DNA of 63,284 bases from Candidatus Zhuqueibacterota bacterium (GCA_016926625.1 JAFGOE010000131.1:1-63284), one strand, 5' to 3'; shown: positions 10,510 through 20,397, counted from the first letter of the stretch. The notes: generated by a model not told the origin, from the letters alone. Made by a program: numbers and translations.

Positions 10510-11837
10510 TGAAGAGTTTTCAAAGCATCTTTAAAATTCCTGAGTTAAAGAAGCGAATCCTGTTTACGCTGGCCATTTTAATTGTCTATCGTATCGGTGG
10601 TCATGTCCCGGTGCCGGGTATCAATGCCCAGGCTCTGTTTGAGTTTTTTGAGCAGGCACAGGGTGGCGGACTATTCGGACTGTGGGACATGTTTGCCGGC
10701 GGAGCGTTTATGCGAGCTACTATTTTCGCTCTGGGTATCATGCCTTACATCTCTGCATCGATTATCCTGCAGTTATTAGGTGCTGTTGTTCCCTACTTCC
10801 AAAAATTGCAAAAGGAAGGCGAAGAGGGAAGAAAGAAGATCACCCAGTACACGCGTTACGGAACGGTTTTGATCTCCGCAATGCAAGCGTATGGACTGGC
10901 CTTGTTCCTGGAGAACATCGGGCCGAGCGCTATATCGGGCCAGCTGGTCGTACCGAGTCCTGGTATCGGGTTTAAGTTACTGACCATGATTACGATGGCA
11001 ACCGGATGTGTGATGATCATGTGGCTGGGTGAGCAGATTACCGAACGTGGTATCGGGAACGGAATCTCATTGATCATCATGGTGGGAATTATTGCCCGGC
11101 TGCCCAATGCCATCTTCTCAGAAGTTGTGCAGGTTCAGAGCGGCAACAGAGCACCGCTAACGGAGTTGTTCCTGTTAGGGTTGATGATTGTAACCATCGC
11201 TGCTGTTGTGTTGTTAACCCAGGGCACAAGGAAAATACCGGTGCAATATGCGAAACGGGTTATCGGAAGAAAGATCTACGGCGGTCAAAGCACCCATATA
11301 CCACTCCGTGTCAATACGGCTGGCGTTATGCCGATCATATTTGCACAGTCCATTATGTTCTTTCCACAGACGATAAAGACGTTCTTTCCGAACAGCGATT
11401 TCGTCGATTCGATCGTGCGCTATTTTGACGTTCAATCTATCGTCTACTGGCTTCTTTACGGTGGTATGATCGTGTTCTTTACCTATTTCTATACTGCCAT
11501 CGCCCTTAATCCTGTCGATGTGGCGGATAACATGAAAAAGCACGGCGGATTTATCCCCGGTGTCCGTCCTGGTAAACGGACGGCTGAATTTATCGATAAC
11601 ATATTGACGAAAATAACGTTACCAGGTTCAATTTTCCTGGCGATCGTGGCCATATTCCCGTATTTTATCGTGAAGTTTACCAAGGTGAATTTTGAGTTTG
11701 CTTCATTTTTCGGCGGAACGTCGTTGCTGATCATCGTTGGCGTCGCTCTGGACACATTGCAGCAAGTAGAGTCGCACCTGTTGATGAGACACTATGACGG
11801 ATTCATGAAGTCGGGGAAATTACGAGGAAGAAGATAG
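10506..11837 (+). CDS. secY: Protein translocase channel subunit SecY
   Basis: SecY forms the channel of the Sec translocon in the inner membrane. The 443-residue protein shows about ten hydrophobic segments, and the first is preceded by IPELKKRILFTL. Other family marks are the plug region GGGLFGLWDMFAGGAF, the GERGIGNG-like motif (EQITERGIGNGISLI) and the C-terminal LLMRHYDGFMKSGKLRGRR. It is coupled to rplO by ATGA overlap and followed by adk, as in many bacteria. Confidence 0.98.
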   Translation: MMKSFQSIFKIPELKKRILFTLAILIVYRIGGHVPVPGINAQALFEFFEQAQGGGLFGLWDMFAGGAFMRATIFALGIMPYISASIILQLLGAVVPYFQKLQKEGEEGRKKITQYTRYGTVLISAMQAYGLALFLENIGPSAISGQLVVPSPGIGFKLLTMITMATGCVMIMWLGEQITERGIGNGISLIIMVGIIARLPNAIFSEVVQVQSGNRAPLTELFLLGLMIVTIAAVVLLTQGTRKIPVQYAKRVIGRKIYGGQSTHIPLRVNTAGVMPIIFAQSIMFFPQTIKTFFPNSDFVDSIVRYFDVQSIVYWLLYGGMIVFFTYFYTAIALNPVDVADNMKKHGGFIPGVRPGKRTAEFIDNILTKITLPGSIFLAIVAIFPYFIVKFTKVNFEFASFFGGTSLLIIVGVALDTLQQVESHLLMRHYDGFMKSGKLRGRR

Positions 11838-11857
11838 GGAGGAGCGGTTACTTAAAG

Positions 11858-12505
11858 ATGAAATTGGTCATGCTAGGGGCGCCGGGCAGCGGAAAAGGGA
11901 CACAGGGTTATCAATTAGCCAATTACCTGGGAATCCCCAACATATCGACCGGCGATATTTTGCGACAGGCTGTGTCGAACCAGACAAAGTTGGGAATCGA
12001 AGCGAAAAAATATATGGAGGCCGGAGACCTGGTCCCCGATGACGTCATGATCGGAATCGTCAGAGAAAGAATTCAGGAATCGGACTGTGAAGCCGGATTT
12101 ATTTTAGATGGATTTCCGCGAACCGTACCGCAAGCCAGGGCTCTGGATCAAATGTTAGCTGAAGACAGTGATGATTTGGACTACGTACTGAACCTGAATG
12201 TGAGCGGAGATCTTCTGGTGCAGCGGTTAACAAGCCGCCGCGTCTGTCGCAGATGTGGTAAGCTTTACAATGTGATCACAAACCCACCGCCAGCATCGAT
12301 GGTCTGCAAAGAATGCGGTGGAGAGATCTGGCAGCGCAGTGATGATACCGAAGAGACGGTGATCAATCGCCTCGAAGTATACGATGAAAAAACAAAGCCG
12401 TTACGAAGTTATTATAAGCGGCAGGGGAAACTAAAGGTGTTTGACGGTAACGGAACGATAGACGAAATACAGCATTCAATACGGGAGTTTCTGGATCACC
12501 CATGA
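11858..12505 (+). CDS. adk: Adenylate kinase
   Basis: This enzyme converts ATP and AMP to two ADP. The 215-residue protein has the P-loop GAPGSGKGTQ, the LDGFPRT motif and a long LID with two CxxC pairs (CRRC and CKEC), the zinc-binding LID form. It lies between secY and map and overlaps map by four bases. Confidence 0.98.
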   Translation: MKLVMLGAPGSGKGTQGYQLANYLGIPNISTGDILRQAVSNQTKLGIEAKKYMEAGDLVPDDVMIGIVRERIQESDCEAGFILDGFPRTVPQARALDQMLAEDSDDLDYVLNLNVSGDLLVQRLTSRRVCRRCGKLYNVITNPPPASMVCKECGGEIWQRSDDTEETVINRLEVYDEKTKPLRSYYKRQGKLKVFDGNGTIDEIQHSIREFLDHP

Positions 12506-13251
12506 TTATTATCAAGAGTCAGCGGGAAGTCGATTTGATCAGGAAGAGTTCTCGGATAATTGCTGAATGTTTCGATCTCGTTAAGCCGTACATTAAACCA
12601 GGGGTAAAGACAAAGGAGTTGGACGATGTCGTACTCGACCATATTCAGAGCAGAGGCGGCATCTCGGCTTTCAAGAATTATAACGGGTATCCGGGCAATA
12701 TTTGTGTTTCGATCGACAAAGAGGTGGTGCACGGCATACCCGGTGAGCGAACACTGGAGGAAGGACAGATCGTCAGCATCGACATCGGAGTGATATTGAA
12801 CAATTATTATGGGGATGCGGCGAGGACGTTTGCAGTGGGGGCCATAACGGATGATAAAAAGAAATTACTGCGAGTGACAGAAGAAGCGCTGTTAAAGGGG
12901 ATTGATGAGGCACGGGTAGGGAATCGGTTGTCTGATATCTCGAACGCGATACAGACACATGTGGAACGAGAAAATTTTTCGGTCGTGCGTGACCTGGTAG
13001 GACATGGTGTCGGGCGAAAGCTTCATGAGGATCCTCAAATCCCGAATTACGGAGAACCGAACAGAGGACCACGTCTTAAGCCAGGCATGGTGTTTGCAAT
13101 CGAACCGATGGTCAACATGGGTTCATTTCAGGTCGTGGTGGCGGATGATTCGTGGACGATATACACGAAGGACGGTATGCCTTCGGCCCATTTTGAGCAT
13201 ACGATTGCAATTACGGCAGGCGATCCGGAGATTTTATCGGTAATTGGTTGA
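12502..13251 (+). CDS. map: Type I methionine aminopeptidase
   Basis: This enzyme removes the initiator methionine from nascent proteins. The 249-residue protein has the metal ligands in order: two aspartates (SIDIGVILNNYYGDAARTF), histidine (GHGVGRKLHEDP), glutamate (FAIEPMVNMG) and a final glutamate (HFEHTIAIT). The start ATG overlaps the adk stop. Confidence 0.98.
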   Translation: MIIIKSQREVDLIRKSSRIIAECFDLVKPYIKPGVKTKELDDVVLDHIQSRGGISAFKNYNGYPGNICVSIDKEVVHGIPGERTLEEGQIVSIDIGVILNNYYGDAARTFAVGAITDDKKKLLRVTEEALLKGIDEARVGNRLSDISNAIQTHVERENFSVVRDLVGHGVGRKLHEDPQIPNYGEPNRGPRLKPGMVFAIEPMVNMGSFQVVVADDSWTIYTKDGMPSAHFEHTIAITAGDPEILSVIG

Positions 13252-13273
13252 ATAATTTATTTAGAGAGGATAT

Positions 13274-13492
13274 ATGCCCAAAGAAGAAGCGATAAAAGTT
13301 GATGGAACAATTATCGAAACTCTTCCAAATGCATCGTTTATCGTCGAATTAGAAAATGGTCATCAGGTTTTGGCTCACATCTCAGGAAAGATGCGAATGC
13401 ATTTCATCAAGATATTGCCAGGTGACAAGGTGATGGTCGAGTTATCACCGTACGATTTAAACCGCGGAAGAATTACATATCGTTATAAATAG
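13274..13492 (+). CDS. infA: Translation initiation factor IF-1
   Basis: This 72-residue OB-fold protein occupies the A site during initiation. It has family marks [40 protein letters not shown] and [15 protein letters not shown]. The position after map and before rpmJ is canonical. Confidence 0.98.
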   Translation: MPKEEAIKVDGTIIETLPNASFIVELENGHQVLAHISGKMRMHFIKILPGDKVMVELSPYDLNRGRITYRYK

Positions 13493-13512
13493 GAAACGAG
13501 AGAGAGAAGACA

Positions 13513-13626
13513 ATGAAAGTAAGATCTTCAGTAAAAAAAATATGTGACAGTTGCAAAATAATAAAGCGAAAAGGTCGGGTGCTGGTTATCTGCAAGAACC
13601 CGCGTCACAAACAACGGCAAGGTTAA
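13513..13626 (+). CDS. rpmJ: 50S ribosomal protein L36, zinc form
   Basis: This 37-residue protein reads [15 protein letters not shown] at the start and ends [11 protein letters not shown]. The three cysteines and one histidine form the zinc-ribbon pattern of the C+ form of L36. It lies between infA and rpsM, its standard place. Confidence 0.97.
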   Translation: MKVRSSVKKICDSCKIIKRKGRVLVICKNPRHKQRQG

Positions 13627-13645
13627 TAAATAGCAGGAGGCAAAT

Positions 13646-14017
13646 TTGGCTCGTATCTCAGGAATAGACCTTCCAAAAGATAAACGAATAGAGGTCGCTT
13701 TAACATACATCTTCGGTATCGGACTACCGACGTCACACGAGATACTCAGTAAATCCGATGTGAATCCGGATACACGTGTTAAAGATTTATCGAGCGATGA
13801 GGTCGCGCGATTAAGGACCGTGATCGCTGATTATAAGGTCGAAGGTTCTTTAAGAACTGAAGTGGCGATGAATATTAAGCGACTGATCGAAATTGGTTGT
13901 TATCGTGGTATTCGACATAGAAGAGGATTGCCGGTTCGTGGTCAGCGTACTCACACCAATGCGCGAACCCGCTCAGGTAAGCGTCGTACCATAAGTGTCA
14001 AGAAGAAAGGCAAATAA
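13646..14017 (+). CDS. rpsM: 30S ribosomal protein S13
   Basis: S13 contacts tRNA and the large subunit at the head of the 30S. The 123-residue protein starts at TTG after AGGAGG, with [22 protein letters not shown]. It has the [25 protein letters not shown] signature. It opens the alpha-operon part of the cluster. Confidence 0.97.
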   Translation: MARISGIDLPKDKRIEVALTYIFGIGLPTSHEILSKSDVNPDTRVKDLSSDEVARLRTVIADYKVEGSLRTEVAMNIKRLIEIGCYRGIRHRRGLPVRGQRTHTNARTRSGKRRTISVKKKGK

Positions 14018-14032
14018 TAACGGAGGTTTAAT

Positions 14033-14422
14033 TTGGCCAGTCCAAAGAGAAAAAGAACAAAGAAACGTGAGAAGGTTGAAGCGAACGGTGTCGCTCATAT
14101 CAGATCCACCTTCAATAATACGGTCGTTACATTGACAGATAATTACGGAAATGTGATATCATGGGCTTCCGCAGGACGTGTCGGTTTTAAGGGTTCCAGG
14201 AAAAGCACTCCTTATTCAGCACAGATGAGTGCGGAAAGTGCAGCTAAAGAAGCAATGGAACTCGGATTAAAGCGAGTTGAAGTTTTAGTAAAAGGGCCGG
14301 GATCTGGCCGAGAGGCCGCAGTACGATCGTTACAAGCTGCAGGCCTGGAAATTACAGCTATCAAAGACGTAACACCGATCCCGCATAATGGATGTCGACC
14401 ACCGAAGCGACGTCGCGTATAA
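14033..14422 (+). CDS. rpsK: 30S ribosomal protein S11
   Basis: S11 forms part of the platform around the E-site mRNA. The 129-residue protein starts at TTG after GGAGG. It carries [36 protein letters not shown] and the C-terminal [18 protein letters not shown]. Confidence 0.97.
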   Translation: MASPKRKRTKKREKVEANGVAHIRSTFNNTVVTLTDNYGNVISWASAGRVGFKGSRKSTPYSAQMSAESAAKEAMELGLKRVEVLVKGPGSGREAAVRSLQAAGLEITAIKDVTPIPHNGCRPPKRRRV

Positions 14423-14437
14423 CTTGGAGGAAAATGA

Positions 14438-15067
14438 ATGGCACGATATATAGAAGCCTCGTGTAAATTATGTCGTCGTGAAGAACAGAAGCTCTTTTTA
14501 AAGGGCGTGAAATGTTATTCTAATAAATGTCCGTTCGAGAAAAAAGGATACGCTCCCGGACAGCATGGTAGAACCAGACGATTCAAGAAATCGGAATACG
14601 GCGTGCAGCTTAGAGAGAAACAGAAGGTACGTCGAATATATGGAATTCTTGAGAAACAGTTCAAAAATTATTTCGAAAAAGCAGAACGTGAAAAGGGTAT
14701 CACGGGTGAAAACTTGTTGAAATTGCTTGAACGTCGATTGGATAATGTCGTATATAGACTGGGATTTGCTCCGTCACGTGATGCTGCCAGACAATTGGTC
14801 AGGCATCGTCATTTTACCGTTAACGATAAGATCGTTGATATCCCTTCCTATCTGATTAATGCAGGAGACGAGATTAAGGTTAGAGATAAAAGCAAAAAAT
14901 TAGCCGTTATACATGGTGCCATGAGACGGGTCAAAGAGGGGAAGCAATACCCCTGGTTGAGCCTTGATAAACCGAACCTGACGGGTGTGTTCATGAATAT
15001 TCCGAACCGAGAGGACATCCCGACACCTGTTAACGAACAATTAATTGTTGAGTTATATTCGAAGTAA
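14438..15067 (+). CDS. rpsD: 30S ribosomal protein S4, cysteine-containing (zinc-type) form
   Basis: S4 nucleates 30S assembly and autoregulates its operon in several bacteria. The 209-residue protein has an N-terminal cysteine-rich segment, CKLC followed by [19 protein letters not shown], which matches the zinc-binding variant. The S4 RNA-binding domain follows ([29 protein letters not shown]). It precedes rpoA with an unusually long 229-bp gap. Confidence 0.97.
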   Translation: MARYIEASCKLCRREEQKLFLKGVKCYSNKCPFEKKGYAPGQHGRTRRFKKSEYGVQLREKQKVRRIYGILEKQFKNYFEKAEREKGITGENLLKLLERRLDNVVYRLGFAPSRDAARQLVRHRHFTVNDKIVDIPSYLINAGDEIKVRDKSKKLAVIHGAMRRVKEGKQYPWLSLDKPNLTGVFMNIPNREDIPTPVNEQLIVELYSK

Positions 15068-15251
15068 AGTTTTCCGCCAGGCGGAACTTTATCCGACTTC
15101 GCTATGCCCCATGCGGTTGTAACTCTATCAGAGCGAAGTTGGACTAAATCCTGAATGGAGAATCAAAACGGAACCGATCGACAGCGCTGAAGAATGCCGA
15201 ACGTATTGTATGGGGAACAGATTGTCGACTGGGCAGCGCAGTGAACCGGTC
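15066..15251 (+). other. Structured rpsD-rpoA intergenic region
   Basis: The 229 bp between rpsD and rpoA contain three successive inverted repeats and no credible ORF. The first, at 15066-15090, pairs AAAGTT/AACTTT with CCGCC/GGCGG and overlaps the rpsD stop. The second pairs 15092-15103 with 15132-15143 at 11 of 12 positions. The third is imperfect, pairing 15172-15189 with 15234-15251. It could be an attenuator, an RNA processing site or a protein-binding leader for rpoA-rplQ. Confidence 0.5.
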
Positions 15252-15296
15252 CCAAATTCAACTATTTAAATTTTATACATAGATTGAGGTAAGAGA

Positions 15297-16283
15297 ATGA
15301 ATTGGCCATATCTACGTATGCCAGAAAATATCGAGCTCGACGAAGCGACATACACTAACACATATGGAAAATTTACGGTGCAACCACTCGAGAGAGGTTT
15401 CGGCACTACCATAGGCAATGCCCTGCGACGTGTTCTTCTGTCTTCATTGCAAGGTGCTGCCATCACGATGATTCGTGTGGATAATGTGTTTCATGAATTT
15501 TCCACTATCGAAGGAGTAGTCGAAGACGTTGCAACGATTATTTTAAATCTGAAGGAAGTTCGGATAAAACTTCTGAATAAAAAACCGGAAAAAATATCAC
15601 TGCACCTCATCGGTCCTGCCGAATTTAAAGCGGGTGATCTGCAAAACGGGACTACTGATTTCGAGATCCTGAACCCCGATAAACATATTGCATCTTTGAA
15701 TGCAGATGCGGATTTTACTCTCGAATTACGTATCGGTAGGGGAAAAGGATATGTAACGGCAGAGGAAAACAAGTTGCCAGATCAACCGATAGGGACTATC
15801 CCGATCGATTCCATCTTCTCACCGATCATCAACGTGAATTATACCGTTGAAAAGACACGGGTCGGACAGCGAATCGAATATGAGAAGCTGATCATGGAGA
15901 TTTTCACCGATGGTTCTATTACTCCGGATGACGCGTTGACATACGCCGGTAAGATCCTGAAGGATCATATCCAGCTGTTCATAAACTTCGACATCGAACC
16001 CGAAGAGGAAGTCACCTCGGAAGTCGATGAAGAAGCGTTGAGAATTCGTAAGTTGTTGAAAATGAGCGTCGATGAATTAGAATTATCCGTCCGTTCACAT
16101 AACTGTTTGATGGCCGCGAACATAAAGACCATCAGTGACCTCGTGAGACGAGATGAGCAGGAGATGCTTAAATTCCGTAATTTCGGCAGAAAATCTCTCA
16201 CCGAATTAAATAAAATATTAGATGAAAAAGGACTTCATTTCGGTATGGATGTCGATAAGTACTTGAAATCCGACGCCGATTAA
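15297..16283 (+). CDS. rpoA: DNA-directed RNA polymerase subunit alpha
   Basis: The alpha dimer is the assembly platform of RNA polymerase. The 328-residue protein has the N-terminal domain with PLERGFGTTIGNALRRVLLSS. A short acidic linker follows, then the C-terminal domain, which contacts UP elements and activators (ELELSVRSHNCLMAANIKTI and KFRNFGRKSLTELNKIL). It precedes rplQ. Confidence 0.98.
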   Translation: MNWPYLRMPENIELDEATYTNTYGKFTVQPLERGFGTTIGNALRRVLLSSLQGAAITMIRVDNVFHEFSTIEGVVEDVATIILNLKEVRIKLLNKKPEKISLHLIGPAEFKAGDLQNGTTDFEILNPDKHIASLNADADFTLELRIGRGKGYVTAEENKLPDQPIGTIPIDSIFSPIINVNYTVEKTRVGQRIEYEKLIMEIFTDGSITPDDALTYAGKILKDHIQLFINFDIEPEEEVTSEVDEEALRIRKLLKMSVDELELSVRSHNCLMAANIKTISDLVRRDEQEMLKFRNFGRKSLTELNKILDEKGLHFGMDVDKYLKSDAD

Positions 16284-16303
16284 AATAGTAAGGGTTAAAG
16301 ATC

Positions 16304-16744
16304 ATGAGACACAGAGTTGCAGGGAATAGATTGAGTCGGACCACCAGCCACCGTCGCGCCGTGCTCGCCAATTTAACCATTTCGCTGATTGAATATAAGA
16401 AGGTGAAAACAACGTTAGTCAAGGCGAAAGAGGCTCGCAAGTTTGCCGAGAGGATGATCACGTTCGCGAAGAAGGGTACAGTCGCCGCGAGACGGCATGT
16501 CTATAGTAAATTGAATAATAAACAAGCCGTGAAGACATTGTTCGATGAGATCTCGGGCGAGTATGCCAATCGAAACGGCGGATACACCAGAATCGTTAAA
16601 CTTGGCGAACGCATCGGTGATGGTGCTTCGATGGCTTATCTTGAATTGGTCGGTTATGAAGGAGTGAAGAAGGAAAAGAAAGTCGCTACGACCAAGAAAA
16701 AAGAAAAGGGTAAAAAAGCAAGCGACGAAGAAGAAGCTGAATAA
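16304..16744 (+). CDS. rplQ: 50S ribosomal protein L17
   Basis: L17 lies near the tunnel exit. The 146-residue protein starts MRHRVAGNRLSRTTSHRRAVLANL and includes YTRIVKLGERIGDGASMAYLELV. It has a lysine- and glutamate-rich C-terminal tail of about 25 residues. It is the last gene of the ribosomal block. Confidence 0.98.
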   Translation: MRHRVAGNRLSRTTSHRRAVLANLTISLIEYKKVKTTLVKAKEARKFAERMITFAKKGTVAARRHVYSKLNNKQAVKTLFDEISGEYANRNGGYTRIVKLGERIGDGASMAYLELVGYEGVKKEKKVATTKKKEKGKKASDEEEAE

Positions 16745-16768
16745 TATCCATTCCTGAAAAAATAGAAC

Positions 16769-16826
16769 GCGGTTGATGATATTCTCTGTACGCAAGCGAA
16801 CAGAGAAATTCATTGACCGCTTTTTT
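16769..16826. terminator. Bidirectional rho-independent terminator
   Basis: A 21-bp imperfect stem (about 17 pairs) begins GCGGT and closes with ACCGC, around the loop ACGCAAGCGA. On the plus strand it is followed by six T residues; on the minus strand an A-rich stretch at 16756-16762 gives a T tract. It separates rplQ from the convergent sigma-54 regulator gene. Confidence 0.88.
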
Positions 16827-18183
16827 ATTCGATCTGATATCGTTTCAATTTATCGTACAACGTTTTCCTGTCAATCCCCAGAATTCGCGCGCTTTTCGAT
16901 CGATTCCCATTCGTTGCCCTTAACACTTTTTGAATATGCTCTCGCTCCAGCTCATCGAGGCTTCTGATATTTTCCTGCACCTCTTTCCCGGTTAACGTAT
17001 TTTCAATCTCCTGGAGATGAGTGGGAAGACTCGCCGTGGTTATCTCCAACATGTCCTCGATCACGACGGCTCGCTCGATTACATTTTCGAGTTCCCTGAC
17101 ATTGCCCGGCCAATTGTAGGCGAGTAATATCTTCTGAACGGCTTCCGATATGGCCTCGATTTTACGCTTTCTTTTCATATTGTATTTTTTAAGGAAGTGG
17201 AAGGCCAGAGGCAAAATGTCTTCCTTGCGCTCCCTCAACGCGGGAAGGTAAATAGGAATCACACTGAGACGATAAAAAAGATCCTCGCGAAACTTTCCCT
17301 CATCGACCAGCTTTCGTAAATCGATGTTTGTCGCCGCAAGGACACGTACGTCCACCTTGACCATGTCGGTTGCACCGACTCGTTTGATCTCCTTTTCCTG
17401 AATAGCTCTTAAAATCTTCGCCTGTATACTTAATGAAATATTGCTGATCTCATCCAGGAAGAACGTCCCCTGATGTGCTAGTTCGAAACTGCCATGCTTG
17501 GTCGCTATCGCGCCGGTGAACGATCCCTTAACATGCCCGAATAATTCACTCTCAAAAAGCGTTTCGACTAACGATCCGCAATCGACGGTTAAGAAAGGCT
17601 TCTCTTTACGCAAACTATTGTAATGAATCGCTTTGGCTATTAGCTCCTTGCCTGTACCGCTCTCGCCTGTGATCAAAACGGTGCTATCCGTTGGTGCTAC
17701 CTTGTGTATCAACTCGTAGATTTCCTGCATTTTGGGACTTACACCAATGATGATGTCTTTGTTATCGCCATACTCGATTTCCAGGTTTCTGGTACTAACA
17801 CCGCTTAGCAGGTTCTTTTTTTCGATTATCTTATTGATGACTTTTCTGATCGTATCAGGAAGAAAAGGTTTGGTGATGTAATCATATGCACCCAGTTTTA
17901 TCGCTTCGACCGCGGTCTTGATCGTACCATATGCAGTGATAATGACCACTTCGGTCTTTATTGATCGTTGTTTAATCTGCTTTAAAACCTCGATACCATC
18001 TAACAATGGCATTTTAAAATCGAGAAATATGATATCATAGTCTGTCTTCTCAATCGCCTGCAATGCTTTTTCGCCGTCATCCACGATGGTAAAATTGTAC
18101 CCATCCCTGGAAAGCAGTTGCTCGAAACCCAATCGGATCGATTCCTCGTCGTCTGCAACTAATATATTTAACTTTCTGGCCAT
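16825..18183 (-). CDS. Sigma-54-dependent NtrC-family response regulator, hydrogenase locus
   Basis: This 452-residue transcription activator has three parts. The receiver (residues 1-125) has acidic residues D11-D12 and phospho-acceptor D55. The AAA+ sigma-54 interaction domain has the P-loop GESGTGKE and GSFTGA in place of the canonical GAFTGA. A Fis-type helix-turn-helix lies at the C-terminus (NRSKSARILGIDRKTLYDKL). The frame extends eight codons upstream to 18207, but GAGAGTGAG sits just before the ATG at 18183, so that start is preferred. It lies 45 bp after its likely partner kinase and closes the hydrogenase gene group. Confidence 0.95.
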   Translation of the reverse strand: MARKLNILVADDEESIRLGFEQLLSRDGYNFTIVDDGEKALQAIEKTDYDIIFLDFKMPLLDGIEVLKQIKQRSIKTEVVIITAYGTIKTAVEAIKLGAYDYITKPFLPDTIRKVINKIIEKKNLLSGVSTRNLEIEYGDNKDIIIGVSPKMQEIYELIHKVAPTDSTVLITGESGTGKELIAKAIHYNSLRKEKPFLTVDCGSLVETLFESELFGHVKGSFTGAIATKHGSFELAHQGTFFLDEISNISLSIQAKILRAIQEKEIKRVGATDMVKVDVRVLAATNIDLRKLVDEGKFREDLFYRLSVIPIYLPALRERKEDILPLAFHFLKKYNMKRKRKIEAISEAVQKILLAYNWPGNVRELENVIERAVVIEDMLEITTASLPTHLQEIENTLTGKEVQENIRSLDELEREHIQKVLRATNGNRSKSARILGIDRKTLYDKLKRYQIE

Positions 18184-18228
18184 AAACTCACTCTCTTTTC
18201 CGTACATGTCGAAAAGACTATCTGATTC

Positions 18229-20154
18229 TCACTCGACTGAAGGTAGTTCGATGGTAAATGTAGATCCCAGCCCCACTTCGCTGTTCACATACATTCTACC
18301 ATTGTGCTTTGTCACGATGCCGTATGCAATCGATAAACCCAATCCCGTCCCTTCACCCACTTTCTTCGTAGTGAAGAACGGTTCAAATATTTTATCGATG
18401 ATCTCTCGGGGTATCCCCTTACCATTATCTTCAATACTTATCTTGATGATTTTCGATTCTTTGTTATAAATAATTTTCAACTCTAATATCCCCTGATAGT
18501 TCATCGCCTGGACAGCATTCAGAATAATATTCGTAAATACCTGTTGGAACTGCGACTCATCGACTTCCACCAGGGGGACATCCTTATCGTAGATCTTCTT
18601 GATTGTGATCTGATTGAATATCTGCTGATTTTCCAATAGTGTTAACGTATGATCCAGAACAGATATGATATTGATTCTGGATAATTTAGCGTCGGCCTGT
18701 CGCGAAAATTCCAGCAGACTCTTCACGATGTCCCGGCAGCGAATGGTCTGTTTGACGATCTCCTCGAGGTTTTTACGGTTCGGATCGTCCTCTGTTAGAT
18801 TCTCAATGGTCAATGAACTGAGCACCAGGATGCCGCCGAGAGGATTATTGATCTCATGAGCGACTCCCGCCGCTAATTGACCAATCGATGCTAAACATTC
18901 CGTTTGCATGATCTTGTTTTGAATGTTCTGTAATTCTTCAGTTCTCGATTTGACTTTCTGCGTGAGCGTCTCACCCCAGTTTTCCAGTTCAGCTCTCATA
19001 TTTTTCAGACTTTGCACCATTAAATTCAAGGAAGAGCTCAATTGTCCTATCTCATCATTGGAATGGACTACAAACTCTTGATCGAGATTTCCATCGGTGA
19101 TGGATTGGGCGATCTTTACCATTTTCCCCAAAGGGCTGGTGATATGATGGGTCACGATGTAACTTACAAACACGATCAGAACACAACCGATCGCAGCGAT
19201 ACTCAGAAACAGGTACATCAGACGGTTTCGAATCGATAAATAGGTTTGTTTGGATATTCCGCTTAAGAAGACTCCGATGGTGTAACCTTCGGCATTCCGG
19301 ATCGGTTCAAAACGAGTGATATATTTTTCATTTAAAATGATGACGTCATCGGCAGTGTAAGTTGAACCGGTAGCGACCATTTTTAAGATCTCCGGCGGTA
19401 ATGCGTAATCAGTTATTCTCTTCCCGAGAGATGCGATTGAATTCGATGCGATAATCCGATCACCCATGCTCATGGCGATGATTCCGAGTTCGATAAGATC
19501 GCTGTTTACTAAATCTTCGATGTGGTCGATGGGATCGTAGCGGTGGTTCAATATTCTTCCCGCATAAATGATATTCGTGAGATTATGGTTATCATCCCTT
19601 ATCGGATAACTGATGACGTGGCACAAGATTGTCTCGTTTTGAGGTGTCGCGGTTGAATCGATCAGCAGTGTCCTGAACGCTGAAAAGAAACGGTCATCGA
19701 TGAGTTCATACGATATATCGACTTCACTCTCATCGTTGTATTTCACGGCATGAATCCAGGTGCTATTTGTTGTATCGCTATCGCGATCATCATTGTCAGC
19801 TTTACTCTGGTCCTGACCGCCGGTTGCACCGATGAAGCTGAGATCTAGTTCGTTCATCACACGACGCAGGTCAGGCTGATCGATGGTGCCTTTAGATAAT
19901 TGTTGGGCGATGTCAGTTGCGTAAATTGTAAACAGCTTCTTCAGCAATTTCCCATCGTTCTCGTAAGCCATTTTTAGGATAGCCAGATCTTGCGAGATGT
20001 TATTTTGTGCCTGATGCATCAGGGCTCGGTCGATAATAAGCGAGCCGACAAACGTTATCGACAATCCACCTAGCACAAGACATATCACATAGACCGAGAT
20101 CAGTTTGCTTTTCAGGGATAAACCATGTAGAAAAGATTTAACAGGTCGTATCAT
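18229..20154 (-). CDS. Membrane sensor histidine kinase with periplasmic Cache-like sensor
   Basis: This 641-residue kinase has an N-terminal membrane segment at about 18-40 and a large periplasmic domain. The stretch before the second membrane segment (GYTIGVFLSGIS) looks like the end of a Cache domain. The second membrane segment is near residue 315, followed by a HAMP linker. The HisKA box is GVAHEINNPLGGI, and the ATPase has N, G1 (DNGKGIP) and G2 (GTGLGLSIAYG) boxes. The family phosphorylates NtrC-type regulators, so the next gene downstream is the likely partner. The signal sensed is unknown; the context suggests hydrogen or redox state. Confidence 0.93.
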   Translation of the reverse strand: MIRPVKSFLHGLSLKSKLISVYVICLVLGGLSITFVGSLIIDRALMHQAQNNISQDLAILKMAYENDGKLLKKLFTIYATDIAQQLSKGTIDQPDLRRVMNELDLSFIGATGGQDQSKADNDDRDSDTTNSTWIHAVKYNDESEVDISYELIDDRFFSAFRTLLIDSTATPQNETILCHVISYPIRDDNHNLTNIIYAGRILNHRYDPIDHIEDLVNSDLIELGIIAMSMGDRIIASNSIASLGKRITDYALPPEILKMVATGSTYTADDVIILNEKYITRFEPIRNAEGYTIGVFLSGISKQTYLSIRNRLMYLFLSIAAIGCVLIVFVSYIVTHHITSPLGKMVKIAQSITDGNLDQEFVVHSNDEIGQLSSSLNLMVQSLKNMRAELENWGETLTQKVKSRTEELQNIQNKIMQTECLASIGQLAAGVAHEINNPLGGILVLSSLTIENLTEDDPNRKNLEEIVKQTIRCRDIVKSLLEFSRQADAKLSRINIISVLDHTLTLLENQQIFNQITIKKIYDKDVPLVEVDESQFQQVFTNIILNAVQAMNYQGILELKIIYNKESKIIKISIEDNGKGIPREIIDKIFEPFFTTKKVGEGTGLGLSIAYGIVTKHNGRMYVNSEVGLGSTFTIELPSVE

Positions 20155-20321
20155 AATTTATATTCAAATTACTCATCGATGAGTTGCATTCAAGCAAATA
20201 TTCGAAACACAGGTCCAGTCTTACATTCGATTCTTGCCCGGCTCCGCCTGGTTGCTATTCTCTGATAAGGCGAATAAACATCATTCATTGTTTTATATGT
20301 TGATTTTTTACATTATTTGTA

Positions 20322-20350
20322 AAGTTAATCATATTAAGGAAAAATGTCAA
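20322..20350 (-). promoter_or_regulatory. Possible sigma-70 promoter upstream of the histidine kinase
   Basis: On the minus strand a perfect TTGACA is followed 17 bases later by TAACTT, a weak -10. It lies about 170 bp before the kinase start, which would let the kinase-regulator pair be made independently of the hydrogenase operon. Confidence 0.4.
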
Positions 20351-20397
20351 GCAGGATTTTTCAAATCAGGAAAGCACAAGGAGAAATGATTGGATTA

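Noticed and set aside
18184..18207. Extended start of the sigma-54 regulator at 18207
   Set aside because: No ribosome binding site precedes it, while GAGAGTGAG precedes the ATG at 18183 and the receiver begins there.
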